This document shows, one piece after another, positions 36,805-45,474 of a stretch of DNA of 62,557 nt (the stretch's first letter is position 1; each line of letters opens with the position of its first letter). Source of the stretch: Muribaculaceae bacterium (lineage in GTDB: Bacteria > Bacteroidota > Bacteroidia > Bacteroidales > Muribaculaceae); the NCBI GenBank assembly GCA_017443765.1, contig JAFSYB010000101.1, positions 1 through 62,557 on the forward strand, read 5' to 3'. Made by a program: the position numbers and the translations under genes. The notes beneath the pieces are model-generated. The model made no database searches. It worked only from the letters and a program-made list of their open reading frames with translations, and was not told where the DNA came from.

Positions 36805-39800
36805 TTATTTCACAATCTTGGTTGTGGTCACGGTGCCGTCGGAGTGGCGTGTGACCACGATGTTCAGTCCGTCGAAGGGCTTGTCCGAGGTCATGCCGGC
36901 GGCGTTGACGTAGGTCACACCCTGCACGGTGGCGGCGTTGAGGTCGGTCACAGCGGTGACAATGTCCTCGCTCACCGAGCCGCCCACGGGCGCGATGATG
37001 TAGTTGCTCGAGCTGTTCGGGTCACCGGCAACGACGCGGCGCGGAGTGCCATTGGGGTCTTGGGGGTCATCGACCACGGGAGTCTCCCAGGCGGCTTTCA
37101 GGCGCACAATAGCGGTGAGAACCACTTTCTTGTTGATGAAGTTGTCGTTCTCGAGAGCCTCGCCAATAAAGGAGTTATCGATGGTGAGGCGCTGGCCCGG
37201 ATCCTCGATGTTGGAGTATGCGCGCAACTCGCCGTTGTAGTAGTAACCGGCCACGCGGGCGACGCAGTTGCCCGGCAGATTGGCAATGAGCTGGGTCATG
37301 TCGATGGTCTCGGGAATCACCTCCTCGTTGCTCTCGCCGGCCTGCGGGGTCCGGGTGAGGGTAATCACCGGGTTGGTGTCGTAGTTGGCGATGGTGCCGC
37401 GAATGCCCTTCACGCTCTTGGCATAGCCCAGGGCCTCGCAGGCGGCCGCGTCGAAGTTGGTGGCAATCCAGCTGCCGTTGTTGTCGGTCAGGATGGCGGT
37501 GCCGTCCTCTTCCACATCGGCAATCAGCAGCTCATCGCTGATGAGCACCTCTTCGTCAACACAGGTGCCGAGGGCATCTGCCAGCGTTATCTCGGTCACA
37601 TTCGAGATTTCCTCTATGGTGCTGAAGCGCCAGTAATAGATGCCGCCGCTCGACGTGTTGTAGTAAGTGTTTGCGCAACCCTCGGGCACGTAGAGCTTGG
37701 CAGAATTGATGAAACCGTTAAACGGTGCGAACTGTGCCACAGTGCCATCCCAAGTAGGCGGCGTGGTGGCGTAGCAGGTCACGTCCTCGACGCTGGTCAC
37801 GTTGTTGAGCATGTTGTTGTTCAGCATCTGTACACCCTCGCCCAGCACCAGATGCTTGAGGTTGGTGCAGCCGCTCATGGCCGACATGCCAATGACGTGT
37901 GCGTTGGGGATGACAATGGTTTCTGCACTGAGGCGACCCAGTACGAATGCGCCAAGCTCGGTCACGGTGGAAGGCAGCACCAGTTCGGTGATACCGCCCA
38001 TGCCACGGACACCGTAGGAGGCGATGGACTGCAAGCCCTCGGGGAGGGTCAGGCTGGTGACGCTGGTGCCTGCGCTGAAGCCCGAGCCACCGGCACCAAA
38101 GGCATAGTCGCCGATTTGGATTACATTATAGGTGCGGTTCTTGTGGGTGACGGTTGCGGGAATCACGATGTCGCCGCTGTAGCAGGTGATGTCGGCTGCG
38201 GTGCCGCCAATGGAGTTGGTCACCTCCACGGTGAGGTCGTCATGGCTGAGCACATTGTAGTAGAGGCCGTCCTCGAAGAAGAAGTCATCGCCCTTGATAT
38301 TGGCGGTGACGGTGACATTGGCACTCAGGCCGTTGGGCGTGGTGGCAGTGATGACCACGGTGTAGGGTTGCTCTTGCTCGTTGGTGAGCGGTGCGGTGCG
38401 GGTCACCAAGCCGTTCTCGTCGACGGTGGCGATGGTCTCGTCGGCACTCGACCAGGTCACGGTGCGCACGTTGGTGGTTTCGGGGTCGAACACTGCGGTG
38501 AGCTGCACCGTGCTGCTGGCCTCGGCGGTGAGCACGGGCTCGGCGGGCGTGATGCTCAACGCGGTGGGTAGCACGGTCACAATCACATCGGCGGTAACGG
38601 TTACTGTTTGGGTTAAGCCATTGGCTGTGGTGGCGGTGATATCAACCGTGTAGGGCTGGTCGTTCTCGTTGAACAGGCCGGCCACACGGGTCACCAGGCC
38701 ATTGGCATCGACGGTGGCAACATTTTCATTGGCACTTGTCCACGTCACCGTCTTGTAAGTGGCATTCTCGGGCAGGACGGTGGCCGTGAGCTGCACGGTG
38801 GCTCCGTCTTCGGCGGCCAGCACCGGATTGGCCGGCTCGATGGTCACGCCAGTGGGATTGATGGTCTCCAGCACGGTGGCCGTTACGGTGACGGTGCTGG
38901 TCAGGCCGTTAGATGAGGTGGCGGTGATGTCCACCGTGTAAGGCTCATCGTTGGTGTTGTACAGGCCGGCCACGCGGGTGACCAAGCCATTGGCATCAAC
39001 GGTGGCAACGGTGGCATCGCTGGTACTCCAGGTGATGGTCTTGTCAAGGGCGTTTTCGGGCAGGACGGTGGCCGTGAGCTGCACGGTGGCGCCTTCTTGA
39101 GCCTCCAGTGTGGGATTGGCGGGTTCGATGGTCACGCTGGTCACAGCAATATCGGCCAGCACCTCGGCGGTGATGGTCACCGAAGCACTCACATCGTTTG
39201 CGCCATTGGCGGTGATGGTCACGGTGTAGGGTTGGTCGCCGGTGTTGGTGAGCGGCGCGGTGCGGGTCACCAGGCCGGTGTTACTCACCGTGGCCACGCT
39301 GGCATCGCTCGTGCTCCACACAATGCTCTTGTCGGTGGCATCCTCGGGCAGGATGGTGGCCGTGAGCTGCACGGTGGCACCATTCTCGGCTGCCAGCACT
39401 GGATTGGCGGGAGTGATGGTGATGCTCTCCACATCCACACCACCGCCGGGAGGATCCAGCTCAACGTAGCTACCGAACTTGTTCCACAGTGTCACCTTGC
39501 CGTAACCTGTGTTTATTTTTGCCTTGTAGGCATCGGTGGTGCCGTATGGGATATACAGTGTGGACTGTGCTTGGATGTTGTTGGCAATCGGCTTGTATTG
39601 GGCGGGAATGGTTGAGCCGCCAATACCACCTGATGGAGAGTTCCAGCCAACAACATCTTCATAGAGCATATAAACCTTATTAAGCGAAGTGCAGCTGCGA
39701 GTCATATGGCATGAGGCGAAATGCACTCCCTCGCCTAATTTGAGCGTGGTCAAGGCCGAACAGCCGTCACACAGATAATTGGGCAGGGTTTCCACATTGG

Positions 39801-40128
39801 GAATCTCCAGCTCCAGCAGTCCGGTCATGCCGGCGAAGCAGCTTTCGGGCAGCGAGGTCACGCTTGTGGGCAGTTTCAGACTGGTGACCGCGGTGTTGTT
39901 TTGGAAAACCGAACCCACGGTGGTCACGTTGTAAGTCACTCCGTCGTGTTCGACGGTGGCGGGAATCACAATCTCTCCACTATAGGCGTTGTCGCCGGTG
40001 GTCAGCGACACGTCGGTGCCGCTGATGTTGTAGTAGAGCCCGCCTTCTTCAAAGTCGTAGGCCCAGCCGCACAGTGCGCTCAACGCACACACGGCAACTG
40101 CCGCCAATGATTTGTAGAATTTGTTCAT
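36805..40128 (-). CDS. Secreted BspA-like LRR / Big_2 protein with T9SS-type tail (array protein E)
   Basis: A 1107-aa paralogue of protein B. Signal peptide MNKFYKSLAAVAVCALSALCGWA. An LRR_5 domain (25-225) comes first. Four Big_2 repeats run from about 229 to 609, opening with SITITPANPVLAAENG, SVTIEPANPTLEAQEG, GVTIEPANPVLAAEDG and ALSITPAEPVLTAEAS. A second LRR_5 domain follows (about 610-840), then the same uncharacterised domain as in B (ADVEEDGTAILTDNNGSWIA). The T9SS-like tail (KPFDGLNIVVTRHSDGTV) ends the protein. The roughly 100-aa length difference from B is one Big_2 repeat. First of the five large genes, with its own promoter. Probable cell-surface adhesin; inferred from domains. 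Confidence 0.8.
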   Translation of the reverse strand: MNKFYKSLAAVAVCALSALCGWAYDFEEGGLYYNISGTDVSLTTGDNAYSGEIVIPATVEHDGVTYNVTTVGSVFQNNTAVTSLKLPTSVTSLPESCFAGMTGLLELEIPNVETLPNYLCDGCSALTTLKLGEGVHFASCHMTRSCTSLNKVYMLYEDVVGWNSPSGGIGGSTIPAQYKPIANNIQAQSTLYIPYGTTDAYKAKINTGYGKVTLWNKFGSYVELDPPGGGVDVESITITPANPVLAAENGATVQLTATILPEDATDKSIVWSTSDASVATVSNTGLVTRTAPLTNTGDQPYTVTITANGANDVSASVTITAEVLADIAVTSVTIEPANPTLEAQEGATVQLTATVLPENALDKTITWSTSDATVATVDANGLVTRVAGLYNTNDEPYTVDITATSSNGLTSTVTVTATVLETINPTGVTIEPANPVLAAEDGATVQLTATVLPENATYKTVTWTSANENVATVDANGLVTRVAGLFNENDQPYTVDITATTANGLTQTVTVTADVIVTVLPTALSITPAEPVLTAEASSTVQLTAVFDPETTNVRTVTWSSADETIATVDENGLVTRTAPLTNEQEQPYTVVITATTPNGLSANVTVTANIKGDDFFFEDGLYYNVLSHDDLTVEVTNSIGGTAADITCYSGDIVIPATVTHKNRTYNVIQIGDYAFGAGGSGFSAGTSVTSLTLPEGLQSIASYGVRGMGGITELVLPSTVTELGAFVLGRLSAETIVIPNAHVIGMSAMSGCTNLKHLVLGEGVQMLNNNMLNNVTSVEDVTCYATTPPTWDGTVAQFAPFNGFINSAKLYVPEGCANTYYNTSSGGIYYWRFSTIEEISNVTEITLADALGTCVDEEVLISDELLIADVEEDGTAILTDNNGSWIATNFDAAACEALGYAKSVKGIRGTIANYDTNPVITLTRTPQAGESNEEVIPETIDMTQLIANLPGNCVARVAGYYYNGELRAYSNIEDPGQRLTIDNSFIGEALENDNFINKKVVLTAIVRLKAAWETPVVDDPQDPNGTPRRVVAGDPNSSSNYIIAPVGGSVSEDIVTAVTDLNAATVQGVTYVNAAGMTSDKPFDGLNIVVTRHSDGTVTTTKIVK

Positions 40129-40248
40129 AATTGATTAATATTTAGGTTAATATCACGTTCAGTCGGGTGAGTGACAATGTGCCTGTCTTCGACCGTGGCC
40201 ATGAACGAACTCGCTATGCGATGGTGACAAATGTTTGCTTTTATCCTG

Positions 40249-40279
40249 CAAATTTATTGCAAATTGGCGACTTGGCCAA
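40249..40279 (-). promoter_or_regulatory. Promoter of array gene E
   Basis: On the minus strand TTG (40277-40279), 20 bases, then TAAATTTG (40249-40256). The leader is about 115 nt, similar to that of gene B. The rest of 40129-40405 has no gene. Confidence 0.65.
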
Positions 40280-40405
40280 CTTTTTGCTTGAAAATAATTA
40301 GCGTGGTTCTGATGTGGAACAAAGTTGTGCGCTTTTGTAACACGGCTTCCTTTGTTTGTCGGTAGTGCGGTGGGGCAGGTGCGACGGCTGCCTGTACATG
40401 TTCTG

Positions 40406-41632
40406 TTACAATGCCACCTTGCGCACGGTATTGCCCACGATGACGATGTAGATGCGCCCTTGCGGCAAGCCATCGATAAAGGTGTCGAGCGTGGGGTGCT
40501 GGTAGTAGAGCCGCCCATCGGTGCCGTACACCGAGGTCCAGGTGCCGTTGCGGTCGCCACGCACATAAATGGCTCCGCCGTATGCCCAGATTTCGGGTTC
40601 GAGCTTTTCGGCTTCGGGCAACTCGATGGCGGTGGGCGTGTGTCCCACGGCAAGGGCCAGCACGTTGTCGCTCTCGTGAATCAGGTTCGTGGCCGCCACC
40701 ACGTAATCGGTGGTGCCCTCGGGGGTGGCGATGTAGTAGTGGTCGGCTGCGGTGAGTGCCATCGGGTAGCCGTCGGGGCCGTAGATGCGGAAGGCCATGT
40801 TGCCGCCCAGCCCCACACGGGTGAAGCCGTTGCCCATCTCCTCGGCGGGGAGCTCGCCCCTGTTCAGGTATATGTCGTCGTTGGTCCACAGCGAGAAGCG
40901 GTCGCCGTCGCCCCAAACCGGGTGGTCGGCATAGCGGCCCAGAGCACGCTCGCTCTCCACAATCAAGTCGATGCCGCTCATGGCCAGGAAATTGTCACAG
41001 CCACTCACCAGCGGCGGCCACGGTGCGGCGCAATAGACCTCAAACAGGTTGAAGCAGTCGCTCAATGCTCCGGCACCCAGCTCGGTGAGGCTGGCGGGCA
41101 GGAACACCGTGTGCAGGTTCACACAGTTGCTGAACGCTCCCTCGCCAATCTCGGCCACGCCGTCGGGCACGGCGAGGTTGGCCACATCGGTGCCGGCCAT
41201 CATGTAAGGCGGAACGGCCTCCAGGTCGAGCGGCAGGGTGAGGCTTCCCAGGCGGTCGCAGCCGGCAAAGGCGGCGCGGCCAATGCGCGTCACACTGCGA
41301 GGCAGCTGCACCTCGGTGACATCGGCATCGAGCATGGCGCTGTCGGCAATGGCGGCAACCCGGTAGTTCATGCCCTCGCAGTACACCCGCTCGGGCACAA
41401 CGAGCACCCCGTGATACAAGCTCGCGCCACGCTCGTCGGTGGCGCGGCACAAGGCCACCTCGTCATCGCCCGTGAACTCGTAGTAGAACCCCCCGCTGGT
41501 GAAGTCCCAAGCCAAACTTGTCAGGCTAATGCACAAGGCGAAAAACGCAAGGCAAAATCGGCGCAATGCACTGGCAACGTCGCCCAACCCATCTCGGCAT
41601 GGGTATTGTGAATATTGAGTTGATGTTTTCAT
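40406..41632 (-). CDS. Secreted BspA-like LRR protein with T9SS-type tail (array protein F)
   Basis: A 408-aa protein with a long N-terminal signal (hydrophobic part FCLAFFALCISLTSLAW, about 26-42). It opens with the same module as B and E (FTSGGFYYEF, LVVPERVYCEGMNYRV). LRR_5/BspA units follow (EVQLPRSVTRIGRAAFAGC, GVAEIGEGAFSNCVNL; about 105-220). A C-terminal region ends SVYGTDGRLYYQ and LPQGRIYIVIVGNTVRKVAL, which fits a T9SS type A sorting tail. It is the most upstream gene of the array on this strand and may be a separate unit, since gene E has its own promoter. No promoter box was found upstream in 41633-41852, which is AT-rich and otherwise empty. Confidence 0.78.
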   Translation of the reverse strand: MKTSTQYSQYPCRDGLGDVASALRRFCLAFFALCISLTSLAWDFTSGGFYYEFTGDDEVALCRATDERGASLYHGVLVVPERVYCEGMNYRVAAIADSAMLDADVTEVQLPRSVTRIGRAAFAGCDRLGSLTLPLDLEAVPPYMMAGTDVANLAVPDGVAEIGEGAFSNCVNLHTVFLPASLTELGAGALSDCFNLFEVYCAAPWPPLVSGCDNFLAMSGIDLIVESERALGRYADHPVWGDGDRFSLWTNDDIYLNRGELPAEEMGNGFTRVGLGGNMAFRIYGPDGYPMALTAADHYYIATPEGTTDYVVAATNLIHESDNVLALAVGHTPTAIELPEAEKLEPEIWAYGGAIYVRGDRNGTWTSVYGTDGRLYYQHPTLDTFIDGLPQGRIYIVIVGNTVRKVAL

Positions 41633-41852
41633 AATTGATGACAGATATTTCGAAACTTCTAAAACAACGTGTCCCGATTTGCGAGAATATTATGTGAAGC
41701 AATGTGGATAATGTGGATTTTTTATTTGAACGCTATTAATTATCATAATCACAACAACTTCTTTAATTCATCGATGTCAGGTAGAGTCTTTCGCAAGTCT
41801 TCTGGGGTCTCGGTAGTTGTAGTGTAGCTTGCCACCCCCATCGGTTTGTTAT

Positions 41853-41909
41853 GGTGGGTTCTATAAATTGCTTGAGTCGTATTGGGATTGATTGCTGAGT
41901 AGATTTTGT
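41853..41909 (+). repeat. Left-end fragment of the MITE-like element
   Basis: Identical over 57 bp to the first third of the element at 52710-52885, including its 19-bp terminal repeat. The match breaks off just before TTAA and the presumed left end of the IS1380-type remnant. Confidence 0.85.
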
Positions 41910-41913
41910 TTTA

Positions 41914-42550
41914 ACCTGAATAATTCACAGATATAAAAAAAGAAGCGGTTTTATTTTGCCATGTCGGCAAAATGTTGTACCTTTATGGTGTTAAAAATCA
42001 GACGCAAAACCGCTTCCCATGTGCAAAGATACAGCAAAAAATCAGACCGCGCAAGAAAAAAATCTTTTTTTCTCGATTCACAGCTTTCAGACAAGAAAAT
42101 CAAGAACATCTAGATTGACTTTGGTGCCCCTGACGTCTCGTCAAACGGCGGATTGCTGCTGATGGGTTCATCAAGCGCGGCCTTCAACCGCAAGCTGGCG
42201 GGGCTGATTCCCGACAGACGCAACCAAGACATGATTGTCCACACCTACGCCGAGATGGTCGGTCAGCGCGTGGGTCAGATTCTGTGCGGCTATGAGGACG
42301 CCAACGACTGCGACAGGCTGCGGGATGACAGTGTCCTGAGGATGAGCGTCGGCCGCAAGCCGTCAGACGGCGCGCCGAGAACGATTGCGCCAAGGAGACG
42401 GATGGCGGCAAGGACAAGGACTTTGTGGTTCGCCGTTACTACCAGTTGGAGTACAAGACCGAGGCATGGGAACACCGCCAGCGTGTGGTGGCTAAAATCG
42501 AGGTCAGCAAAATGGGCACGAACATAAGCTTTGTCGTGACCAAAAACAGA
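41914..42550 (+). mobile_element. Remnant of an IS1380-family insertion sequence
   Basis: A probable left end starts near 41914 (CCTGAATAATTCA after TTAA). An AT-rich leader follows, with the inverted pair AGCGGTTTT / AAAACCGCT (about 41943 and 42007), and then a broken transposase gene. The right end is missing: similarity stops near 42550, inside what is left of a DUF1016 gene. The exact termini are an inference. Confidence 0.6.
42114..42550 (+). pseudogene. IS1380-type transposase, degraded
   Basis: The N-terminal part reads DFGAPDVSSNGGLLLM, then GLIPDRRNQDMIVHTYAEMV and GQRVGQILCGYEDANDCDRL, typical of IS1380 transposases. It has a TAG at 42111-42113 just before this stretch. After VGRKPSDGA the frame changes near 42385 and continues in another frame with FVVRRYYQLEYKTEAWEHRQ and RVVAKIEVSKMGTNISFVVT, which corresponds to a much later part of the family. 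About 200 residues of the middle are therefore deleted, and the C terminus is absent. Confidence 0.82.
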
Positions 42551-42552
42551 AA

Positions 42553-42915
42553 CCATAACAATTCGGGACGCAGTGTGTCCCGAACTTTGAACATCGTGTA
42601 GAATTGTCGCATTTTCCGGAGTTCTCTCTCGTCTAACCCTTTACCAAATTCCGCGGAGAGACGCACAGCCAGTTCTTTTAGAACTCTCTTCCCATATTCA
42701 GCACGGGCCTCACCATGCTGTTCATGTTCCACAATGCTTTGTCCTATCAGCCAGTTACTTTCAACCAGGGCAAAGTTCACGGCAGCATAAGCACGCTGGC
42801 GGGCGGTGGACAAGATTAATTTAATGCTATCATAAAGCTGCTCCACCCGTTGGCGCATATTCGCTTCCGTTATATCGACCGTCTTCGCTAATATGTCTTT
42901 ATCATTTTTTGTCAT
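42553..42915 (-). pseudogene. DUF1016 (YhcG-type PDDEXK) gene, 3' part lost
   Basis: The first 120 residues (MTKNDKDILAKTVDITEANM..., WLIGQSIVEHEQHGEARAEY, LRKMRQFYTMF) are the DUF1016 N-terminal domain. The match ends at LRPEL-W near 42553, and the rest of the open frame (to 42439) is antisense IS1380 sequence. The nuclease domain is missing. These proteins are often linked to restriction or mobile loci; here only a truncated relic remains. Confidence 0.82.
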
Positions 42916-42969
42916 TTTTTGTTCTTGTCTAAAAATGAGTTATTCACAAGGCTTGGCATTGTGTCGGTT

Positions 42970-45459
42970 TCACTCGCGGTAGTAGACGCGCTTGACCCGT
43001 GGCGAGATGCTGGTGAGGATTTCATAGGCGATGGTGCCTCGCACCTGGGCCAGCCGCTCGATGGCGATGTGCTCGCCGAAAATCTCGACCGTGTCGCCTA
43101 CCTGGCAGTTGGCATCGGTCACATCGACCATCAGTGCGTCCATGCACACGTTGCCCACCGTGGGGCATTGCCGGCCACCCACCCACACGTTGGTGTTGCC
43201 ATTGCCGAAATGGCGGTCCATGCCGTCGGCATAGCCAATGCTCACCGTGGCGATGCGCGAGGGGCGCGTGAGCACACCCTTGCGGCCATAGCCGATGGTG
43301 GTGCCGGCGGGCCACTGATGGATGGAAATGATGACTGCATGGAGCGAGGCAACGGTTTGCAGCGTGGCCTCGGCATCGCCGTCCACGCTGCGAATGCCAT
43401 ACATTCCAATGCCGATGCGCACCATGTCCTGCTGGTATTCGGGAAAGCGCACAATGCCGCAGGTGTTGAGGATGTGGCGCATGATGTGATGCTTGAAACC
43501 ATCTTGCAGCAGTGTGGCGCATTGCTGGAAATAGTGGCACTGCTGGCGGGTGAAGTCGTCCTGAGTCGGCTCATCGGCCACACTCAGATGCGAAAACACC
43601 GAGGCCGGGTGAAGCACGTCCTGGCCTTGGAGCAACTCAATGAGTGCCGGCAACTGTTCGTGCGTGAAGCCCAAGCGGTGCATGCCCGAATCGATTTTCA
43701 CGTGCACCGGGAAGTCGCGCACGCCACACTTGCGCCCCTCGCGGATAAGCTCGCGGCACTCCTCAAGGCTGTAGACCTCAGGCTCGAGCCGGTGAACAAA
43801 CATGGCCTTGTAGTTCACCACGCTGGGGTTGAGCACAATGATGGGCATCATGATGCCCGCGCGCCGCAGTTCCACGCCCTCGTCCTGCACGGCCACCGCC
43901 AGGTAGTCGGCTCCGCGGTCCTGCAGCGTCTTGGCAATCTCGTAGCTCCCGGTGCCATAGCCGCTGGCCTTGACCATGGCCACGGTCTTGGTGGTGGGTT
44001 TTACAAGCGACTTGAAAAACCTGAAGTTGTGTGCCAGCGCATTGAGGTTGACCTCCATCACCGTTTGGTGCCGCTTGGCCTCGAGCAAGTCGGTCACCTG
44101 GTCGAAGCCAAACTCGGGCGACCCCTTGACCAAAATCGTTTCGTGGTCAAAGTCGCCCTGTGCCACAGCGGCCAGCAGGTCGTCGGTGGTGGCAAAGAAG
44201 CGTGAGCTGGGCAGCGAATCAAAATAGTGGGCATACCGGCACATATCGGCTCCCACGGCCAGCAGCCGCCGCACCCCCTTGCCGCGGAGCAGCTCGCTCA
44301 CGCGGATGTAGAGCTCGTCGCCGCTGTAGGTCTCGGGCTTGAGGTCGCTCAGCACCACGGTGTTGCCTCTCGTGCCTGCCCGCCGCATCATGAAATTGAG
44401 TGCGGGCGTGAGCGAGGCATAGTCGCTGTTGTAGCCATCAACAATCACGGTGCACTCGTTCACTCCCTCAATCACGTTGATGCGCGTGCCCACCGGCGTG
44501 AGGTGCTTCATGCGCTCGGCAATGCACTCGGGCTGAATGTCGAGCAGAAGCATCACGGCCAGGCAGGTGATGGCGTTTTCCACGTCACGGTCGGCATCGA
44601 ATGGCACAACGATTTGGTTTACAACACCATGATAGGAGTAGTCGATGGTAGTGTTTTTGTCGGTGCGTGCCGTGCCGAGAATTTGCAGTGCGGCGTTTCG
44701 GCCCTTGGCACTCCAAGCGGTTTCCTGCGCCACGTCCACCTCGAGCAGCGGGGCGATGGTGGCTGTCACCAACGGGTCGTCGGCGCAATAGACAATCTGC
44801 TCGCAACTGCTGAGTATTTTTGCTTTCTCCTGCGCTTTCTCGGCCATCGAGGCGAAGCCCTCGTCGTGCTCGGTGCCAATGTTGGTGATCACGCCGATGG
44901 TGGGGCGAATCATGGCCTGCAGCCGCCCCATCTCGCCCGTGGTGGAGATACCCGCCTCGATGATGGCCAGTGTGGTGTCGTCGTCGATGTCCCATAGCGA
45001 CAGCGGCACGCCGATTTGCGAGTTGTAGCTGCGCGGCGAGCGCACGATGCGGTAGTCGTCGCAAAGCAGCTGGTGAAGCCATTCCTTGACCGTGGTCTTT
45101 CCGCGGCTGCCCGTGATGCCAATGACCGGGATGCCGAACCGCCGCCGATGGTTGGTTGCCACCGCCTGCAAGGCATCGAGCGCGTTGCCGACAACCAGGA
45201 AATTAGCCATCTCGGCGAGCCCGGCGGGAATCTCGCTCATGGTGTCGACAACAAAATTGCGCACCCCTTGCTCGTAGAGTGACGACACATATCGGTGCCC
45301 GTCGTCGTTGCTGGTGCGCAGGGCGAAGAACAACGTCTCGGGCGCATCGGTCAGCGAGCGCGAATCGGTAAGCAGCTCGCTCACCACAGCCTCCGGGTCG
45401 TTCAGCTGCCAGGCATCAACATGAAGCACCTCGGCTATCTCGGTGATTGAATAATTCAT
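42970..45459 (-). CDS. Bifunctional MurF ligase / alanine racemase
   Basis: Two consecutive peptidoglycan-precursor activities in one 829-aa chain, as is usual in Bacteroidetes. The N-terminal half is UDP-MurNAc-tripeptide:D-Ala-D-Ala ligase (MurF), with the ATP loop GITGSRGKTT at 114-123 and NIGTEHDEGF in the Mur central domain. From about residue 468 the C-terminal half is alanine racemase: the PLP lysine in AMVKASGYG (about Lys493), MHRLGF, the MVRIGIGMYG strand and the GYADGMDRHFGN loop. The ATG at 45459 is chosen; a TTG four codons upstream is possible. It lies 15 bases after the GSCFA gene, so it is probably co-transcribed with it. Confidence 0.95.
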   Translation of the reverse strand: MNYSITEIAEVLHVDAWQLNDPEAVVSELLTDSRSLTDAPETLFFALRTSNDDGHRYVSSLYEQGVRNFVVDTMSEIPAGLAEMANFLVVGNALDALQAVATNHRRRFGIPVIGITGSRGKTTVKEWLHQLLCDDYRIVRSPRSYNSQIGVPLSLWDIDDDTTLAIIEAGISTTGEMGRLQAMIRPTIGVITNIGTEHDEGFASMAEKAQEKAKILSSCEQIVYCADDPLVTATIAPLLEVDVAQETAWSAKGRNAALQILGTARTDKNTTIDYSYHGVVNQIVVPFDADRDVENAITCLAVMLLLDIQPECIAERMKHLTPVGTRINVIEGVNECTVIVDGYNSDYASLTPALNFMMRRAGTRGNTVVLSDLKPETYSGDELYIRVSELLRGKGVRRLLAVGADMCRYAHYFDSLPSSRFFATTDDLLAAVAQGDFDHETILVKGSPEFGFDQVTDLLEAKRHQTVMEVNLNALAHNFRFFKSLVKPTTKTVAMVKASGYGTGSYEIAKTLQDRGADYLAVAVQDEGVELRRAGIMMPIIVLNPSVVNYKAMFVHRLEPEVYSLEECRELIREGRKCGVRDFPVHVKIDSGMHRLGFTHEQLPALIELLQGQDVLHPASVFSHLSVADEPTQDDFTRQQCHYFQQCATLLQDGFKHHIMRHILNTCGIVRFPEYQQDMVRIGIGMYGIRSVDGDAEATLQTVASLHAVIISIHQWPAGTTIGYGRKGVLTRPSRIATVSIGYADGMDRHFGNGNTNVWVGGRQCPTVGNVCMDALMVDVTDANCQVGDTVEIFGEHIAIERLAQVRGTIAYEILTSISPRVKRVYYRE

Positions 45460-45474
45460 AGCACAATACAATAT

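Noticed and set aside
24066..38571. Several long plus-strand frames opposite array genes A, C, D and E (646, 732, 476 and 692 codons)
   Set aside because: All are antisense to well-supported secreted proteins and show the same Gly/His/Val-rich shadow composition.
28440..39470. Regularly spaced repeats resembling a CRISPR or satellite
   Set aside because: The roughly 280-bp period comes from the Big_2 domain repeats of coding genes B and E; units are diverged and there are no spacers.
42439..42552. C-terminal extension of the DUF1016 frame (WFLFLVTTKLMF...)
   Set aside because: This part is the antisense of the IS1380 transposase remnant, so the open frame is a chance fusion and not part of the original protein.
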